A stretch of 64,000 bases of DNA from Chryseobacterium oranimense (GTDB taxonomy: Bacteria > Bacteroidota > Bacteroidia > Flavobacteriales > Weeksellaceae), in assembly GCF_025244725.1 (NCBI RefSeq), contig NZ_CP104203.1, positions 2,604,001-2,668,000 on the forward strand, in the 5' to 3' direction. The notes below the pieces were generated by a model. That model saw only the letters and a program-made list of their open reading frames with translations. It did no database searches and was not told the origin of the DNA. Position numbers and translations under genes: made by a program. Below, in pieces: positions 49,478 to 57,110 of the stretch (positions are counted from its first letter, which is position 1; each line of letters begins with the position of its first letter).

Positions 49478-49831
49478 ATGGATTATAATCAATTGTTTCG
49501 GGCAAGAACTAAAAATTTCTCTATCCTTATTATTAAATCCATGTCTTCATTACCTTACTCTGATGATGTTTCAATTATCAGAAAGCAAATTATAAGATCT
49601 GCTACATCAGTGGCTGCCAATTACAGGGCTGTTTCCAGAGCAAGATCCGAAAATGAGAAATTTGCTAAATTGTGTATTGTAGTGGAAGAAATCGATGAAA
49701 CCCAACTCTGGCTTGAGATCATTGAAGAACTTGAGTATTTAAGTCCGGAAAAAATGATTGAATTAAAATCTGAATGTGAAGAGCTTGTAAAGGTCATGAC
49801 CAAATATAAATTTAGATTATCCCAACTTTAA
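49478..49831 (+). CDS. Four-helix-bundle protein of the 23S rRNA intervening-sequence family
   Basis: 117 residues, all helical. ATSVAANYRAVSRARSENEKFAKL and the ETQLWLEIIEE segment are typical of the 23S_rRNA_IVP family (PF05635 / TIGR02436), whose members are encoded inside rRNA intervening sequences and are structural relatives of the Avd protein of diversity-generating retroelements. Molecular role unsettled; a basic, pentameric nucleic-acid-binding fold is known for Avd. Here the gene stands between coaD and a TRIC-like channel gene and is bracketed by complementary heptad runs, not by rRNA. Confidence 0.93.
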   Translation: MDYNQLFRARTKNFSILIIKSMSSLPYSDDVSIIRKQIIRSATSVAANYRAVSRARSENEKFAKLCIVVEEIDETQLWLEIIEELEYLSPEKMIELKSECEELVKVMTKYKFRLSQL

Positions 49832-49845
49832 TGGCATAATTTTTA

Positions 49846-49879
49846 TTACTCATTGCCCATTACCTATTACTCATAAATT
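49846..49879. repeat. Heptad-tract element 13, right arm
   Basis: TTACTCA, TTGCCCA, TTACCTA and TTACTCA in register at 49846-49873, followed by TAAATT and the ATG at 49880. Complementary to the left arm, so the whole unit 49437-49879 can fold as a stem with the gene in the loop. Confidence 0.85.
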
Positions 49880-50512
49880 ATGCACGAACAGTTCAATTTT
49901 GCCATAGAAGTACTCGGAACCATATCCTTTGCGATGTCTGGGAGCTTTGCCGCTATGCAGAAACGCCTTGATCCGTTCGGGGTTCTGATTATTGCATTCG
50001 TTACTTCCGTTGGCGGAGGAACTGTAAGGGATCTTCTGCTGGATATTCCGGTTTTCTGGATGCATGACTTGCTGACCTGTGCATTAATCCTTGGAACAAG
50101 CATTTTTGCGATGGTCTTTAAATCCATTGAAAAGAACTTCAAGGTAACCCTGTTCATTTTTGATAGTTTCGGGCTGGGATTATTTACCATTATCGGAGTG
50201 CAGAAAGGATTGAATGCAGAAATTCATCCATTCATATGTATTGCCCTGGGAACGATCACCGGATGTTTCGGAGGAATCATACGGGACATTCTGCTGAACC
50301 GGATTCCACTGATATTCAGGAAAGAAATTTATGCTACAGCGTGTATTGTCGGAGGATCTGCATTCCTTTTAATGACGAAATTTATACCGCTTTCCTATAC
50401 ATTTATACAGATATTTACAATTCTACTCATTGTTGCCATCAGGACTCTGGCTGTAAAATACCAATGGCAGATACCTAAATTTTACGGCCATGATCATAGC
50501 TCGGAAATGTGA
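49880..50512 (+). CDS. TRIC/YicG-family membrane channel protein
   Basis: 210 residues with seven membrane helices in two repeated halves. The conserved GGGTVRDLLL and GGIIRDILLNRIP motifs of UPF0126 occur once in each half. Bacterial members are trimeric cation-channel or small-solute proteins related to animal TRIC channels; the physiological role is unclear. Confidence 0.92.
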   Translation: MHEQFNFAIEVLGTISFAMSGSFAAMQKRLDPFGVLIIAFVTSVGGGTVRDLLLDIPVFWMHDLLTCALILGTSIFAMVFKSIEKNFKVTLFIFDSFGLGLFTIIGVQKGLNAEIHPFICIALGTITGCFGGIIRDILLNRIPLIFRKEIYATACIVGGSAFLLMTKFIPLSYTFIQIFTILLIVAIRTLAVKYQWQIPKFYGHDHSSEM

Positions 50513-50531
50513 TAACTGTTAGTTTAAAATA

Positions 50532-50558
50532 AAAAAGCACCTGGATCAGGTGCTTTTT
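50532..50558. terminator. Bidirectional terminator
   Basis: A perfect 12-bp stem (50532-50543 with 50547-50558; core AGCACCTG) with loop GAT, A run before and T run after. Confidence 0.9.
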
Positions 50559-50573
50559 CGTTTCCTATAATTT

Positions 50574-51143
50574 TTAGAAGAATTTTCCTCTCTGTCTCAT
50601 ATTCGGGTTATGCATATGCTTTTGCATGGATGGCATTTTCAGTTGTTCTTTCATCATTTTAATCTGGTCCGTCATCATTCCCGCGCTGTCCAGCCTTTTT
50701 GCCTCTTCCAGAAGTTTCTGTCCTTCCTGCTTTCTACCTTTGGAAATAGCTGCTGCTGCAAGATTCAGAGTAGCCATTGCTCTGTCGTGCTTCATATTCA
50801 ATCCGTACTCCAAAGCTTTTTTCATTAAAGGTTCTACTTTTGCAGGATGTTCCTGTGCTTGCGTCAGTCCCAACAAATAATGAAAATACCCGTACTGGGA
50901 TTTATGAAGCTGCGCCTGGTAATTGGTGATCCCGTTTAACCATTGTGCTGCTTTTTCCATATTCTGTTTTCTCAGCTGCCAGAAGGCAAGAAGAATATAT
51001 TCATTTTTGAAGAAAAGTATAATAGGTATTGCTGCCAGAAGGAAAACCACAATTCCCCAGCCCAGATTTCTTGTGAAAATCATCATATAAAGTCCTAAAA
51101 GGATAAGAACTGCTGCAACTGCAATTTTTATGTACTTATTCAT
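50574..51143 (-). CDS. Membrane protein with TPR-like helices, unknown function
   Basis: 189 residues. Two N-terminal membrane helices (about 7-24 and 28-46) are followed by a helical region with TPR-like spacing (AAQWLNGITNYQAQLHKSQYGYFHYLLGLTQ, then ALEYGLNMKHDRAMATLNLAAAAISKG) and a Met-rich C-terminus. Conserved in Chryseobacterium as I recall but not characterised. Preceded by an exact -7 box (51162-51169) and heptad element 14. Confidence 0.7.
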   Translation of the reverse strand: MNKYIKIAVAAVLILLGLYMMIFTRNLGWGIVVFLLAAIPIILFFKNEYILLAFWQLRKQNMEKAAQWLNGITNYQAQLHKSQYGYFHYLLGLTQAQEHPAKVEPLMKKALEYGLNMKHDRAMATLNLAAAAISKGRKQEGQKLLEEAKRLDSAGMMTDQIKMMKEQLKMPSMQKHMHNPNMRQRGKFF

Positions 51144-51161
51144 TATTCAGTTTTAGAAGTG

Positions 51162-51169
51162 CAAAGATA
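51162..51169 (-). promoter_or_regulatory. -7 box (TATCTTTG on the minus strand)
   Basis: Exact TAnnTTTG match 18 bp before the ATG of the TPR-like gene; heptad element 14 lies immediately upstream. Confidence 0.5.
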
Positions 51170-51175
51170 GAAAAT

Positions 51176-51210
51176 TTAGAGGTTAGAAGCTAGAGGTTAC
51201 CTGTTAGAAT
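51176..51210. repeat. Heptad-tract element 14 (folA-TPR-like gene gap)
   Basis: Five in-register heptads (TTAGAGG, TTAGAAG, CTAGAGG, TTACCTG, TTAGAAT) starting 9 nt after the folA stop and ending right before the -7 box of the next gene (minus strand). Same family as elements 7, 8 and the first part of 12. Confidence 0.8.
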
Positions 51211-51218
51211 TTTCGTTG

Positions 51219-51713
51219 CTATTCACTCTTGATTCTTTCATACGTCTGAAAGCAAAAATCATATGAATTCTTTTCATCTTTTTCATGACATATTTCTTCA
51301 GTCTTTTTCCAGATTTTTTCATTGATCTTTGGAAAGAAGGTATCAGCCTCAAGGTCAGCTTTCACTAAAGTAACTTCTAATTTATCAACAATTTCCATCG
51401 TTTGCTCATAAATATTTCCGCCACCGATAATGAAAACTTCTTCATCAATCTTTTTGGCAAATTTTACAGCTTCTTTAATGCTTCCTACGATCAGAATTCC
51501 TTCTTCAAACCAGTCTTTCTTTCTGGAAATAACAATATTGGTGCGGTTAGGCAGTGGCTTCCCTATACTTTCATAGGTTTTCCTTCCCATAATAATGGGG
51601 TGCCCGGAAGTAATATCTTTAAAGTGTTTCAGGTCTTTAGGAAGATGCCACAGCAGTTTATTTTCAAAACCGATCTCGTTCTTCTCTCCCATTGCCACCA
51701 CTATTGTTGTCAT
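51219..51713 (-). CDS. folA: Dihydrofolate reductase
   Basis: 164 residues. MTTIVVAMGEKNEIGFENKLLWHLPKDLKHFK, IIMGRKTYESIGKPLPNRTNIVIS and the EVFIIGGGNIYEQT segment are the standard DHFR landmarks. Reduces dihydrofolate with NADPH. Exact -7 box at 51729-51736. Confidence 0.95.
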   Translation of the reverse strand: MTTIVVAMGEKNEIGFENKLLWHLPKDLKHFKDITSGHPIIMGRKTYESIGKPLPNRTNIVISRKKDWFEEGILIVGSIKEAVKFAKKIDEEVFIIGGGNIYEQTMEIVDKLEVTLVKADLEADTFFPKINEKIWKKTEEICHEKDEKNSYDFCFQTYERIKSE

Positions 51714-51728
51714 TCTAATAATTTTTTA

Positions 51729-51756
51729 CAAAATTAGCACATAATTTGTATATTTG
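51729..51756. promoter_or_regulatory. Divergent -7 boxes for folA and lemA
   Basis: TAATTTTG on the minus strand (51729-51736) serves folA and TATATTTG on the plus strand (51749-51756) serves the LemA gene. Both are exact matches. Confidence 0.6.
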
Positions 51757-51786
51757 GTTAGCACAAAAAATTTAAAAAAATAAACT

Positions 51787-52392
51787 ATGAAAAATAAAGG
51801 CTGCCTGAGCGCAGGAACTATCGGTATCGCACTGCTTATTATAGTAGGTGTAATATTCTTCTGGGGAAAAAACGGTTACAATAATTTCGTTTCGAAAGAA
51901 CAGAACGTGAACTCCAAATGGTCAAATATAGAAACTGTATATCAGAAAAGGGCCAATCTTATTCCAAACCTGGAAAGAACAGTTAAATCCTATTCAAAAT
52001 TCGAGCAGGAAACTCTGACAAAAGTGGTTGAAGCCCGTTCAAAGGCTACATCTATCAATGTTGACCCAACGAATATGACAGAAGCTGATATGGCGAAATT
52101 CCAGGCTGCACAGGGAGAATTATCCGGCGCATTAAGCAGATTGATGGCGGTAGTGGAATCTTACCCGAATCTGAAAGCTGATCAACAGTATATCAATTTC
52201 CAGAGAGAGTACACAGCAATTGAAAACAGCATCAGAACTGAAACGGTTTACTACAACGACGCTGCCAAAGATTACAATACGACAATCAAAACATTCCCGA
52301 ATAATATTCTGGCGAACTTTACCAACTTTAAAGAAAAACCTTTCTTCAAGGCTGAAGCCGGTGCTGAAAAAGCTCCTGAAGTATTTAAATAA
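51787..52392 (+). CDS. LemA family protein
   Basis: 201 residues with one N-terminal membrane helix (about 9-26) and a long helical LemA domain (WSNIETVYQKRANLIPNLERTVKSY). Role unknown; LemA genes are commonly followed by TPM-domain genes, as here. Stop and next start overlap by 1 bp. Confidence 0.92.
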   Translation: MKNKGCLSAGTIGIALLIIVGVIFFWGKNGYNNFVSKEQNVNSKWSNIETVYQKRANLIPNLERTVKSYSKFEQETLTKVVEARSKATSINVDPTNMTEADMAKFQAAQGELSGALSRLMAVVESYPNLKADQQYINFQREYTAIENSIRTETVYYNDAAKDYNTTIKTFPNNILANFTNFKEKPFFKAEAGAEKAPEVFK

Positions 52393-52820
52393 TGAACCGT
52401 TTTCTGACAAATCAGCAGATCAATTCCCTTGTGGAAGCGATACAGTCGGCAGAAGAACATTCTACAGGCGAGATCAGAGTACACATTGACTCGAATACGG
52501 AAACAGAGAATGCCCAAACCGCATTTGAAGTTTTCAAAGAACTCTGTATGAATAAAACTACCGACAGGAATGCGGTGCTTTTCCATGTGAATTTCGAACA
52601 GAAATATCTTACCATTATCGGAGATATCGGGATTCATGACAAAGTACACCAATCGTATTGGGACCACCTGCACGATTACATTACTGCTGAATTTGCCAAA
52701 GGAAATTATTATAAAGCTTTAAAAAGCGGTATCCTGGAAACCGGTCTTGAATTAAAAAAATATTTTCCTGTAGAAGGAAAAAATCCCAATCAGCTTTCTA
52801 ATGAGATTACGTTCTCTTAA
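52392..52820 (+). CDS. TPM-domain protein, cytoplasmic type
   Basis: 142 residues without signal peptide; TPM_phosphatase-like domain with AEEHSTGEIRVHID and ALKSGILETGLELKKYFP. Second gene of the lemA-TPM-TPM operon. It overlaps the next gene by 20 bp, implying translational coupling. Confidence 0.85.
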   Translation: MNRFLTNQQINSLVEAIQSAEEHSTGEIRVHIDSNTETENAQTAFEVFKELCMNKTTDRNAVLFHVNFEQKYLTIIGDIGIHDKVHQSYWDHLHDYITAEFAKGNYYKALKSGILETGLELKKYFPVEGKNPNQLSNEITFS

Positions 52821-53613
52821 AATAGTATTTTCATTCATTCTCCTCTGCTTTTACACTTTTGTATCAGCACAGTATACGATTCCGCAAAAACCTGCGGTTT
52901 TATATCCTGTGTTTGATGAAGCAGGATTGCTTACCCAACAGCAAAAAGATGAGCTGAACAATAAGCTGATCAAATTTTCAGACTCTACCTCCACAGAAAT
53001 TGAAGTAGTCATTATTCCTTCTACCAAAGGAGAAGATGTCAACTTTCTGGCCACCATGTTCGGCGAGAAATGGGGAATAGGAAAAAAAGGAGTGGATAAC
53101 GGTGTTGTTTTCCTGATCGCTACTGAAGACAGAACCATGTCTATCCAGCAGGGAAGAGCTGTGGAACAGTATCTCACAGCTTCTGTGGCAGGACAGATCC
53201 TTGATTATATTGTCACTCCCAATTTCAGGCAGGGACAGTGGTATGAAGGCATCAACCGCGGTACTTCCGCAATTATGGAAGCCGTTCAGGGAAAATTCAA
53301 ACCTGTAGAAGAAACCTCACCTTCAGGCAATGGAAGTGCATTTAAGATCCTTATCATCGCATTTGTCATCTTTATACTGCTCGCCATTATATTTGGTAAC
53401 AGAGGCGGAGGACGCGGTGGCGGCAATAATGACGACGATGATGTAATCATCACCAGAAGAGGACGCAGAAATTATCCGGGCGGGTTCTTTCCTTTCCCTG
53501 GAAGCTTCGGAGGAGGCGGTTTTGGTGGTGGAAGTTCCGGAGGAGGCGGTGGATTCGGCGGCTTTGGAGGAGGTGGCAGCTTTGGAGGAGGCGGTGCTTC
53601 CGGCGGATGGTAA
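52801..53613 (+). CDS. TPM-domain membrane protein with Gly-rich tail (YgcG-like)
   Basis: 270 residues: signal peptide (to about residue 24, VSAQ), TPM domain (about 35-160), a membrane helix (about 180-200) and a long GGG/FGG-rich tail ending in SGGW. YgcG-type layout; the Gly-rich tail is typical of this group. Topology suggests a periplasmic TPM domain anchored in the inner membrane. Confidence 0.9.
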   Translation: MRLRSLKIVFSFILLCFYTFVSAQYTIPQKPAVLYPVFDEAGLLTQQQKDELNNKLIKFSDSTSTEIEVVIIPSTKGEDVNFLATMFGEKWGIGKKGVDNGVVFLIATEDRTMSIQQGRAVEQYLTASVAGQILDYIVTPNFRQGQWYEGINRGTSAIMEAVQGKFKPVEETSPSGNGSAFKILIIAFVIFILLAIIFGNRGGGRGGGNNDDDDVIITRRGRRNYPGGFFPFPGSFGGGGFGGGSSGGGGGFGGFGGGGSFGGGGASGGW

Positions 53614-53635
53614 TACAGATAACAAAATTCAATAT

Positions 53636-53661
53636 AATCGGGCGAACTGCCCGATTTTTTA
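53636..53661 (+). terminator. Terminator of the lemA-TPM operon
   Basis: AATCGGGC and GCCCGATT form an 8-bp stem with loop GAACT and a T run. Confidence 0.9.
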
Positions 53662-53800
53662 TTTAATACACTAAAAATAAGTCATTTCTTTATTCATTTT
53701 AATATTGAAATAAGCTTTATACGCTTAAAAAATTAACAAAAGCACACAAAATCCGTTTTTAATTCAATATTTTTTCGTTATATTTACTGAAAACAGGTAT

Positions 53801-54322
53801 ATGAAAAAGACGCTGGTAGTTTTTGCACATCCCTATTTAGAGCACTCCAATTCTAATGTAGAGCTTATTAATTTCTATGTCCGTCACCAGCATTTTACCC
53901 TTAGAGACCTTTACGAAGAATATCCGGATTTTCATATTGCAGCGTTCAGGGAAAGGAAAAGATTAAGGAATTATGACCGTTTTATTTTTCAGTTTCCGCT
54001 TATCTGGTTCGGAATGCCGCCTTTATTGCGGCTATGGATTGATGAAGTTTTCGACCGCGACTGGCTCAGGGAAGGCGAAACCAATCCGCTGGAAGGCAAA
54101 GAAATTTATATACTGGTAACCACCGGCGGAAAAGAAAGATCATTCAGTAAAAACGGAACCTACCAGTATACCGTAGAGGAACTGATCAGTGGTCTGATTG
54201 TTTCTCTAAAAGTTTTCAAGGCTGATATCAAGCACATCAAAATTGTTTATGAGGCCAATAAATTAAGCAAGAAAGATATTATTCTACATAAAAAAGAATT
54301 TACAGAACTTCTCAACCAATAA
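53801..54322 (+). CDS. KefF-like NAD(P)H flavin oxidoreductase
   Basis: 173 residues of the flavodoxin-like fold (VVFAHPYLEHSNSN start; FQFPLIWFGMPPLLRLWIDEVF; VTTGGKERSFS), the pattern of KefF/MdaB-type quinone reductases. It precedes the KefC-type antiporter by 3 bp, reproducing the known KefF-KefC pairing where the oxidoreductase activates the antiporter. Confidence 0.9.
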   Translation: MKKTLVVFAHPYLEHSNSNVELINFYVRHQHFTLRDLYEEYPDFHIAAFRERKRLRNYDRFIFQFPLIWFGMPPLLRLWIDEVFDRDWLREGETNPLEGKEIYILVTTGGKERSFSKNGTYQYTVEELISGLIVSLKVFKADIKHIKIVYEANKLSKKDIILHKKEFTELLNQ

Positions 54323-54325
54323 GAT

Positions 54326-56215
54326 ATGGAATCCAGTTTAGCAATGAATACATTAATTTTCTTAGGAGTGGCAATCATTATGGTTCCGCTGGCCAGAAAA
54401 TTGGGGCTGAGTTCTGTGATCGGATATATTCTGGGTGGTATCATTATTGGTCCTTATGTTCTGAGACTTACCGGAAAAGATGTTAACGACATTATGCATG
54501 CCAGCGAGTTTGGAGTCATTATGCTTCTTTTCCTGGTTGGACTGGAGCTTGAACCACGGAAATTCTGGGAAATGAGGAAGAAAATTGTGGGCCTGGGGCT
54601 TACCCAGATGCTGCTTTCCATTTCACTTTTGTTCCTCGTTTTCATCAGCGCCGGATGGAGGATCGACAAAGCTGTTGCCATCGCGATGTGTTTTGCGCTT
54701 TCTTCCACAGCTATTGTGCTGCAAACCCTTCAGGAAAAAAATAACCTTAAAACCCTGGCCGGAGAGGCTTCTTTCTCTACGCTTCTGTTTCAGGATATTG
54801 CGGTGATTCCTATTTTGGCTATTCTCCCGATTATTGCCAATTATAAAGCAAGCCACCATGATAATGACATACAGATTCTGATCCAGAAACTTCCGGAATG
54901 GCTGCAGGCAGGGACGGTGATTTTAGGAGTGGCTATTTTGATCCTATTGGGAAGATATGTATTTGTTCCTTTTTTAAGATATGTTTCAAAGTCAGGAATG
55001 ACGGAACTGCTTACAGCATCCTCATTATTCCTTGTCATAGGAGTTTCAGAGCTGATGGTTGCCATAGGGCTTTCACCGGCACTGGGAGCTTTCCTTGCGG
55101 GGGTAATGCTAGCCAACAGTGAGTTCAGGCATGAGCTGGAAGCACAGATTGATCCGTTTAAAGGGTTGCTTTTGGCCGTGTTCTTTGTAAGTGTGGGTTC
55201 CACGATCAATTTTAATATTATCCAGCAGGATCCTCTGTTTATTTTTTCTACGGTTTTTGCCGTATTGATTGTAAAATTTGTGGTTTTATATGCTATTGGA
55301 AAGTTTTTTAAGATTGATACGCCACAGAGTCTGTTTTACGCATTTGCCCTTTCTCAGGTAGGGGAATTTGCCTTTGTTTTAATTAATTATGCTTCGGATC
55401 TTTATCTGTTAAGCCCTGAACTCAACGCACAGATGATGGCGGTTACTGCCATTACCATGTGTATTACCCCTATCCTTCTGATCATTAATGATAAATTTAT
55501 TACACCTAAGTTTATCAGGGAAATTCCCGATACGGATAACGATTTCAATATTCTGGACAATACCGTTAGCCAGAAGAAAATCATTATTGTAGGTTTCGGG
55601 CATTTCGGAAGTACGGTGGGCCGTCTTTTAAAGGCTAATAAAATTTCAGCAACTGTTCTGGACAGGGATTCCGACCGGGTCAAACTGTTAAGAAGTTACG
55701 GGTTTAAAGTTTATTATGGGGATGCTACAAGGATTCCTATTTTAAGGGCTGCAGGAATTGAAGATGCTGAAATTCTGGTTCTATGTCTCGATGATCCCGA
55801 TGATAATAAATTTATTGCTGATCTGGTGCGGGAACATTATCCTAAAGTACGGATTTTTGTAAGAGCTAAAAACAGAATTGATGCTTATAATTATCTTAAT
55901 AACGGCATTGAAAACATTTACCGGGAAACATTGGGAACCGCTGTAGATATGGCTGTAGATGTTCTGCATGAAACAGGCATGAGAAAATATGCGGCAAGAC
56001 GTCTTGGACAAAGATTTATGGCAATAGATAAGGCCTCTATCAGAAGGCTCGCTAAAGCAAAAGATGATGATGAGATCTTATTGTTTACCACAAAAGAAAT
56101 CCTTCAGCGGGAGGAGGAATTACTGGCTTATGACAACCTTAATTTTGATAACAAAGATTGGGAAGGTTCCTCGTCAGTAGATGAAGAAGAAAATGACGAG
56201 GAATCTTCCAATTAA
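54326..56215 (+). CDS. KefC-type K+/H+ antiporter (CPA2) with RCK domain
   Basis: 629 residues. The N-terminal about 390 residues form the 12-helix exchanger domain (SSVIGYILGGIIIGPYVLRL; FLVGLELEPRKFWEMR; GEFAFVLINYAS). A TrkA-N/RCK nucleotide-binding domain follows, with IIIVGFGHFGSTVGRLLK. An acidic tail ends the protein. Expected glutathione- or electrophile-gated K+ efflux in the inner membrane. Its stop abuts the stop of the convergent gene with no gap. Confidence 0.93.
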   Translation: MESSLAMNTLIFLGVAIIMVPLARKLGLSSVIGYILGGIIIGPYVLRLTGKDVNDIMHASEFGVIMLLFLVGLELEPRKFWEMRKKIVGLGLTQMLLSISLLFLVFISAGWRIDKAVAIAMCFALSSTAIVLQTLQEKNNLKTLAGEASFSTLLFQDIAVIPILAILPIIANYKASHHDNDIQILIQKLPEWLQAGTVILGVAILILLGRYVFVPFLRYVSKSGMTELLTASSLFLVIGVSELMVAIGLSPALGAFLAGVMLANSEFRHELEAQIDPFKGLLLAVFFVSVGSTINFNIIQQDPLFIFSTVFAVLIVKFVVLYAIGKFFKIDTPQSLFYAFALSQVGEFAFVLINYASDLYLLSPELNAQMMAVTAITMCITPILLIINDKFITPKFIREIPDTDNDFNILDNTVSQKKIIIVGFGHFGSTVGRLLKANKISATVLDRDSDRVKLLRSYGFKVYYGDATRIPILRAAGIEDAEILVLCLDDPDDNKFIADLVREHYPKVRIFVRAKNRIDAYNYLNNGIENIYRETLGTAVDMAVDVLHETGMRKYAARRLGQRFMAIDKASIRRLAKAKDDDEILLFTTKEILQREEELLAYDNLNFDNKDWEGSSSVDEEENDEESSN

Positions 56216-57052
56216 TTATTGAATACTGACGCTTCCGCCACTACTTTCCTGCTTGGTTACATTTTTAAGCTCTCCTCTTTTAGCAATATCCACACTGCCT
56301 CCTGATGAAGCCTCAGCATTCACGGATAAAACCGCGCCGATATGAACACTTGCCCCACTGGAGGCTTCAGCTTTTACATTATCTGCAACAAGTTCTTTAG
56401 CTGAGATGCTGCTTCCTGATGAGGAAGTGACGTCTGCATTTTTAGCTTTCCCGGAAATATCGATACTGGCTGCCGAAGAAGCATCAACATCAAGATCCAC
56501 TGCCCAGACTTTTCCGTTGAAGCTGCTGCTGCTGTCCGCCGAGATATCAAAATCATTGGCCTCAAGATCTCCGGAAACACTTGCTGCGCTGGATATTTCA
56601 ATATCTACTTTTTCCTGTGTAAATTTATCTTTTACATGGATACTAGCCGCAGAATTGGCAACAAGCTTCGAGAAGTCTTTCGTATAAATTTTTGCCTTCA
56701 CATTGTGGCTGTTCATCACCCTGATGCCTCTTTTATAATGAATATGAAGTTTTCCGCCGCTGTTATCCACCAGAATCTCATTGATGATGTTTTCCGGTGC
56801 GGAAATAACTACTTTTTCCGTTTCAGATTTGATTATTTCCGCTTCTATCGCCTGTGAAACTTCAATCTCATCAAAATCTCCGTTAAATTCTTTCTCTTTC
56901 ACCGGACCGCTTTCTTTGGAAATCACATTATCTACCCATCCGTTATCTTTATCATTATTATGGTTATTTTCACCATTTCTTCGGTCATGTTTATCATTAC
57001 ATGCGGTCATCAGCGCAAGGGCTGAAAATATAAAAAGAGTTGTTGATTTCAT
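56216..57052 (-). CDS. Head-GIN domain lipoprotein (DUF2807)
   Basis: 278 residues. Lipoprotein signal with ALMTAC (about residue 18), a charged Asn/Asp-rich linker, then a right-handed beta-helix of head-GIN repeats (VEISSAASVSGDLEANDFDIS; Ser/Ala/Gly-rich rungs). Conserved in Bacteroidota as a surface protein; function unknown. Confidence 0.88.
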   Translation of the reverse strand: MKSTTLFIFSALALMTACNDKHDRRNGENNHNNDKDNGWVDNVISKESGPVKEKEFNGDFDEIEVSQAIEAEIIKSETEKVVISAPENIINEILVDNSGGKLHIHYKRGIRVMNSHNVKAKIYTKDFSKLVANSAASIHVKDKFTQEKVDIEISSAASVSGDLEANDFDISADSSSSFNGKVWAVDLDVDASSAASIDISGKAKNADVTSSSGSSISAKELVADNVKAEASSGASVHIGAVLSVNAEASSGGSVDIAKRGELKNVTKQESSGGSVSIQ

Positions 57053-57110
57053 GTTTACTGCTTTTATAAATTAAGTTTTAATATCTTTATACTTTAATAA
57101 CAACTAATTT

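Noticed and set aside
49437..49879. Possible diversity-generating retroelement because of the Avd-like four-helix protein
   Set aside because: No reverse transcriptase, template repeat or C-type-lectin variable gene is nearby.
56205..56225. Overlap of the KefC-type antiporter and head-GIN genes
   Set aside because: The stop codons abut exactly but do not overlap; convergent gene ends this close are not unusual.
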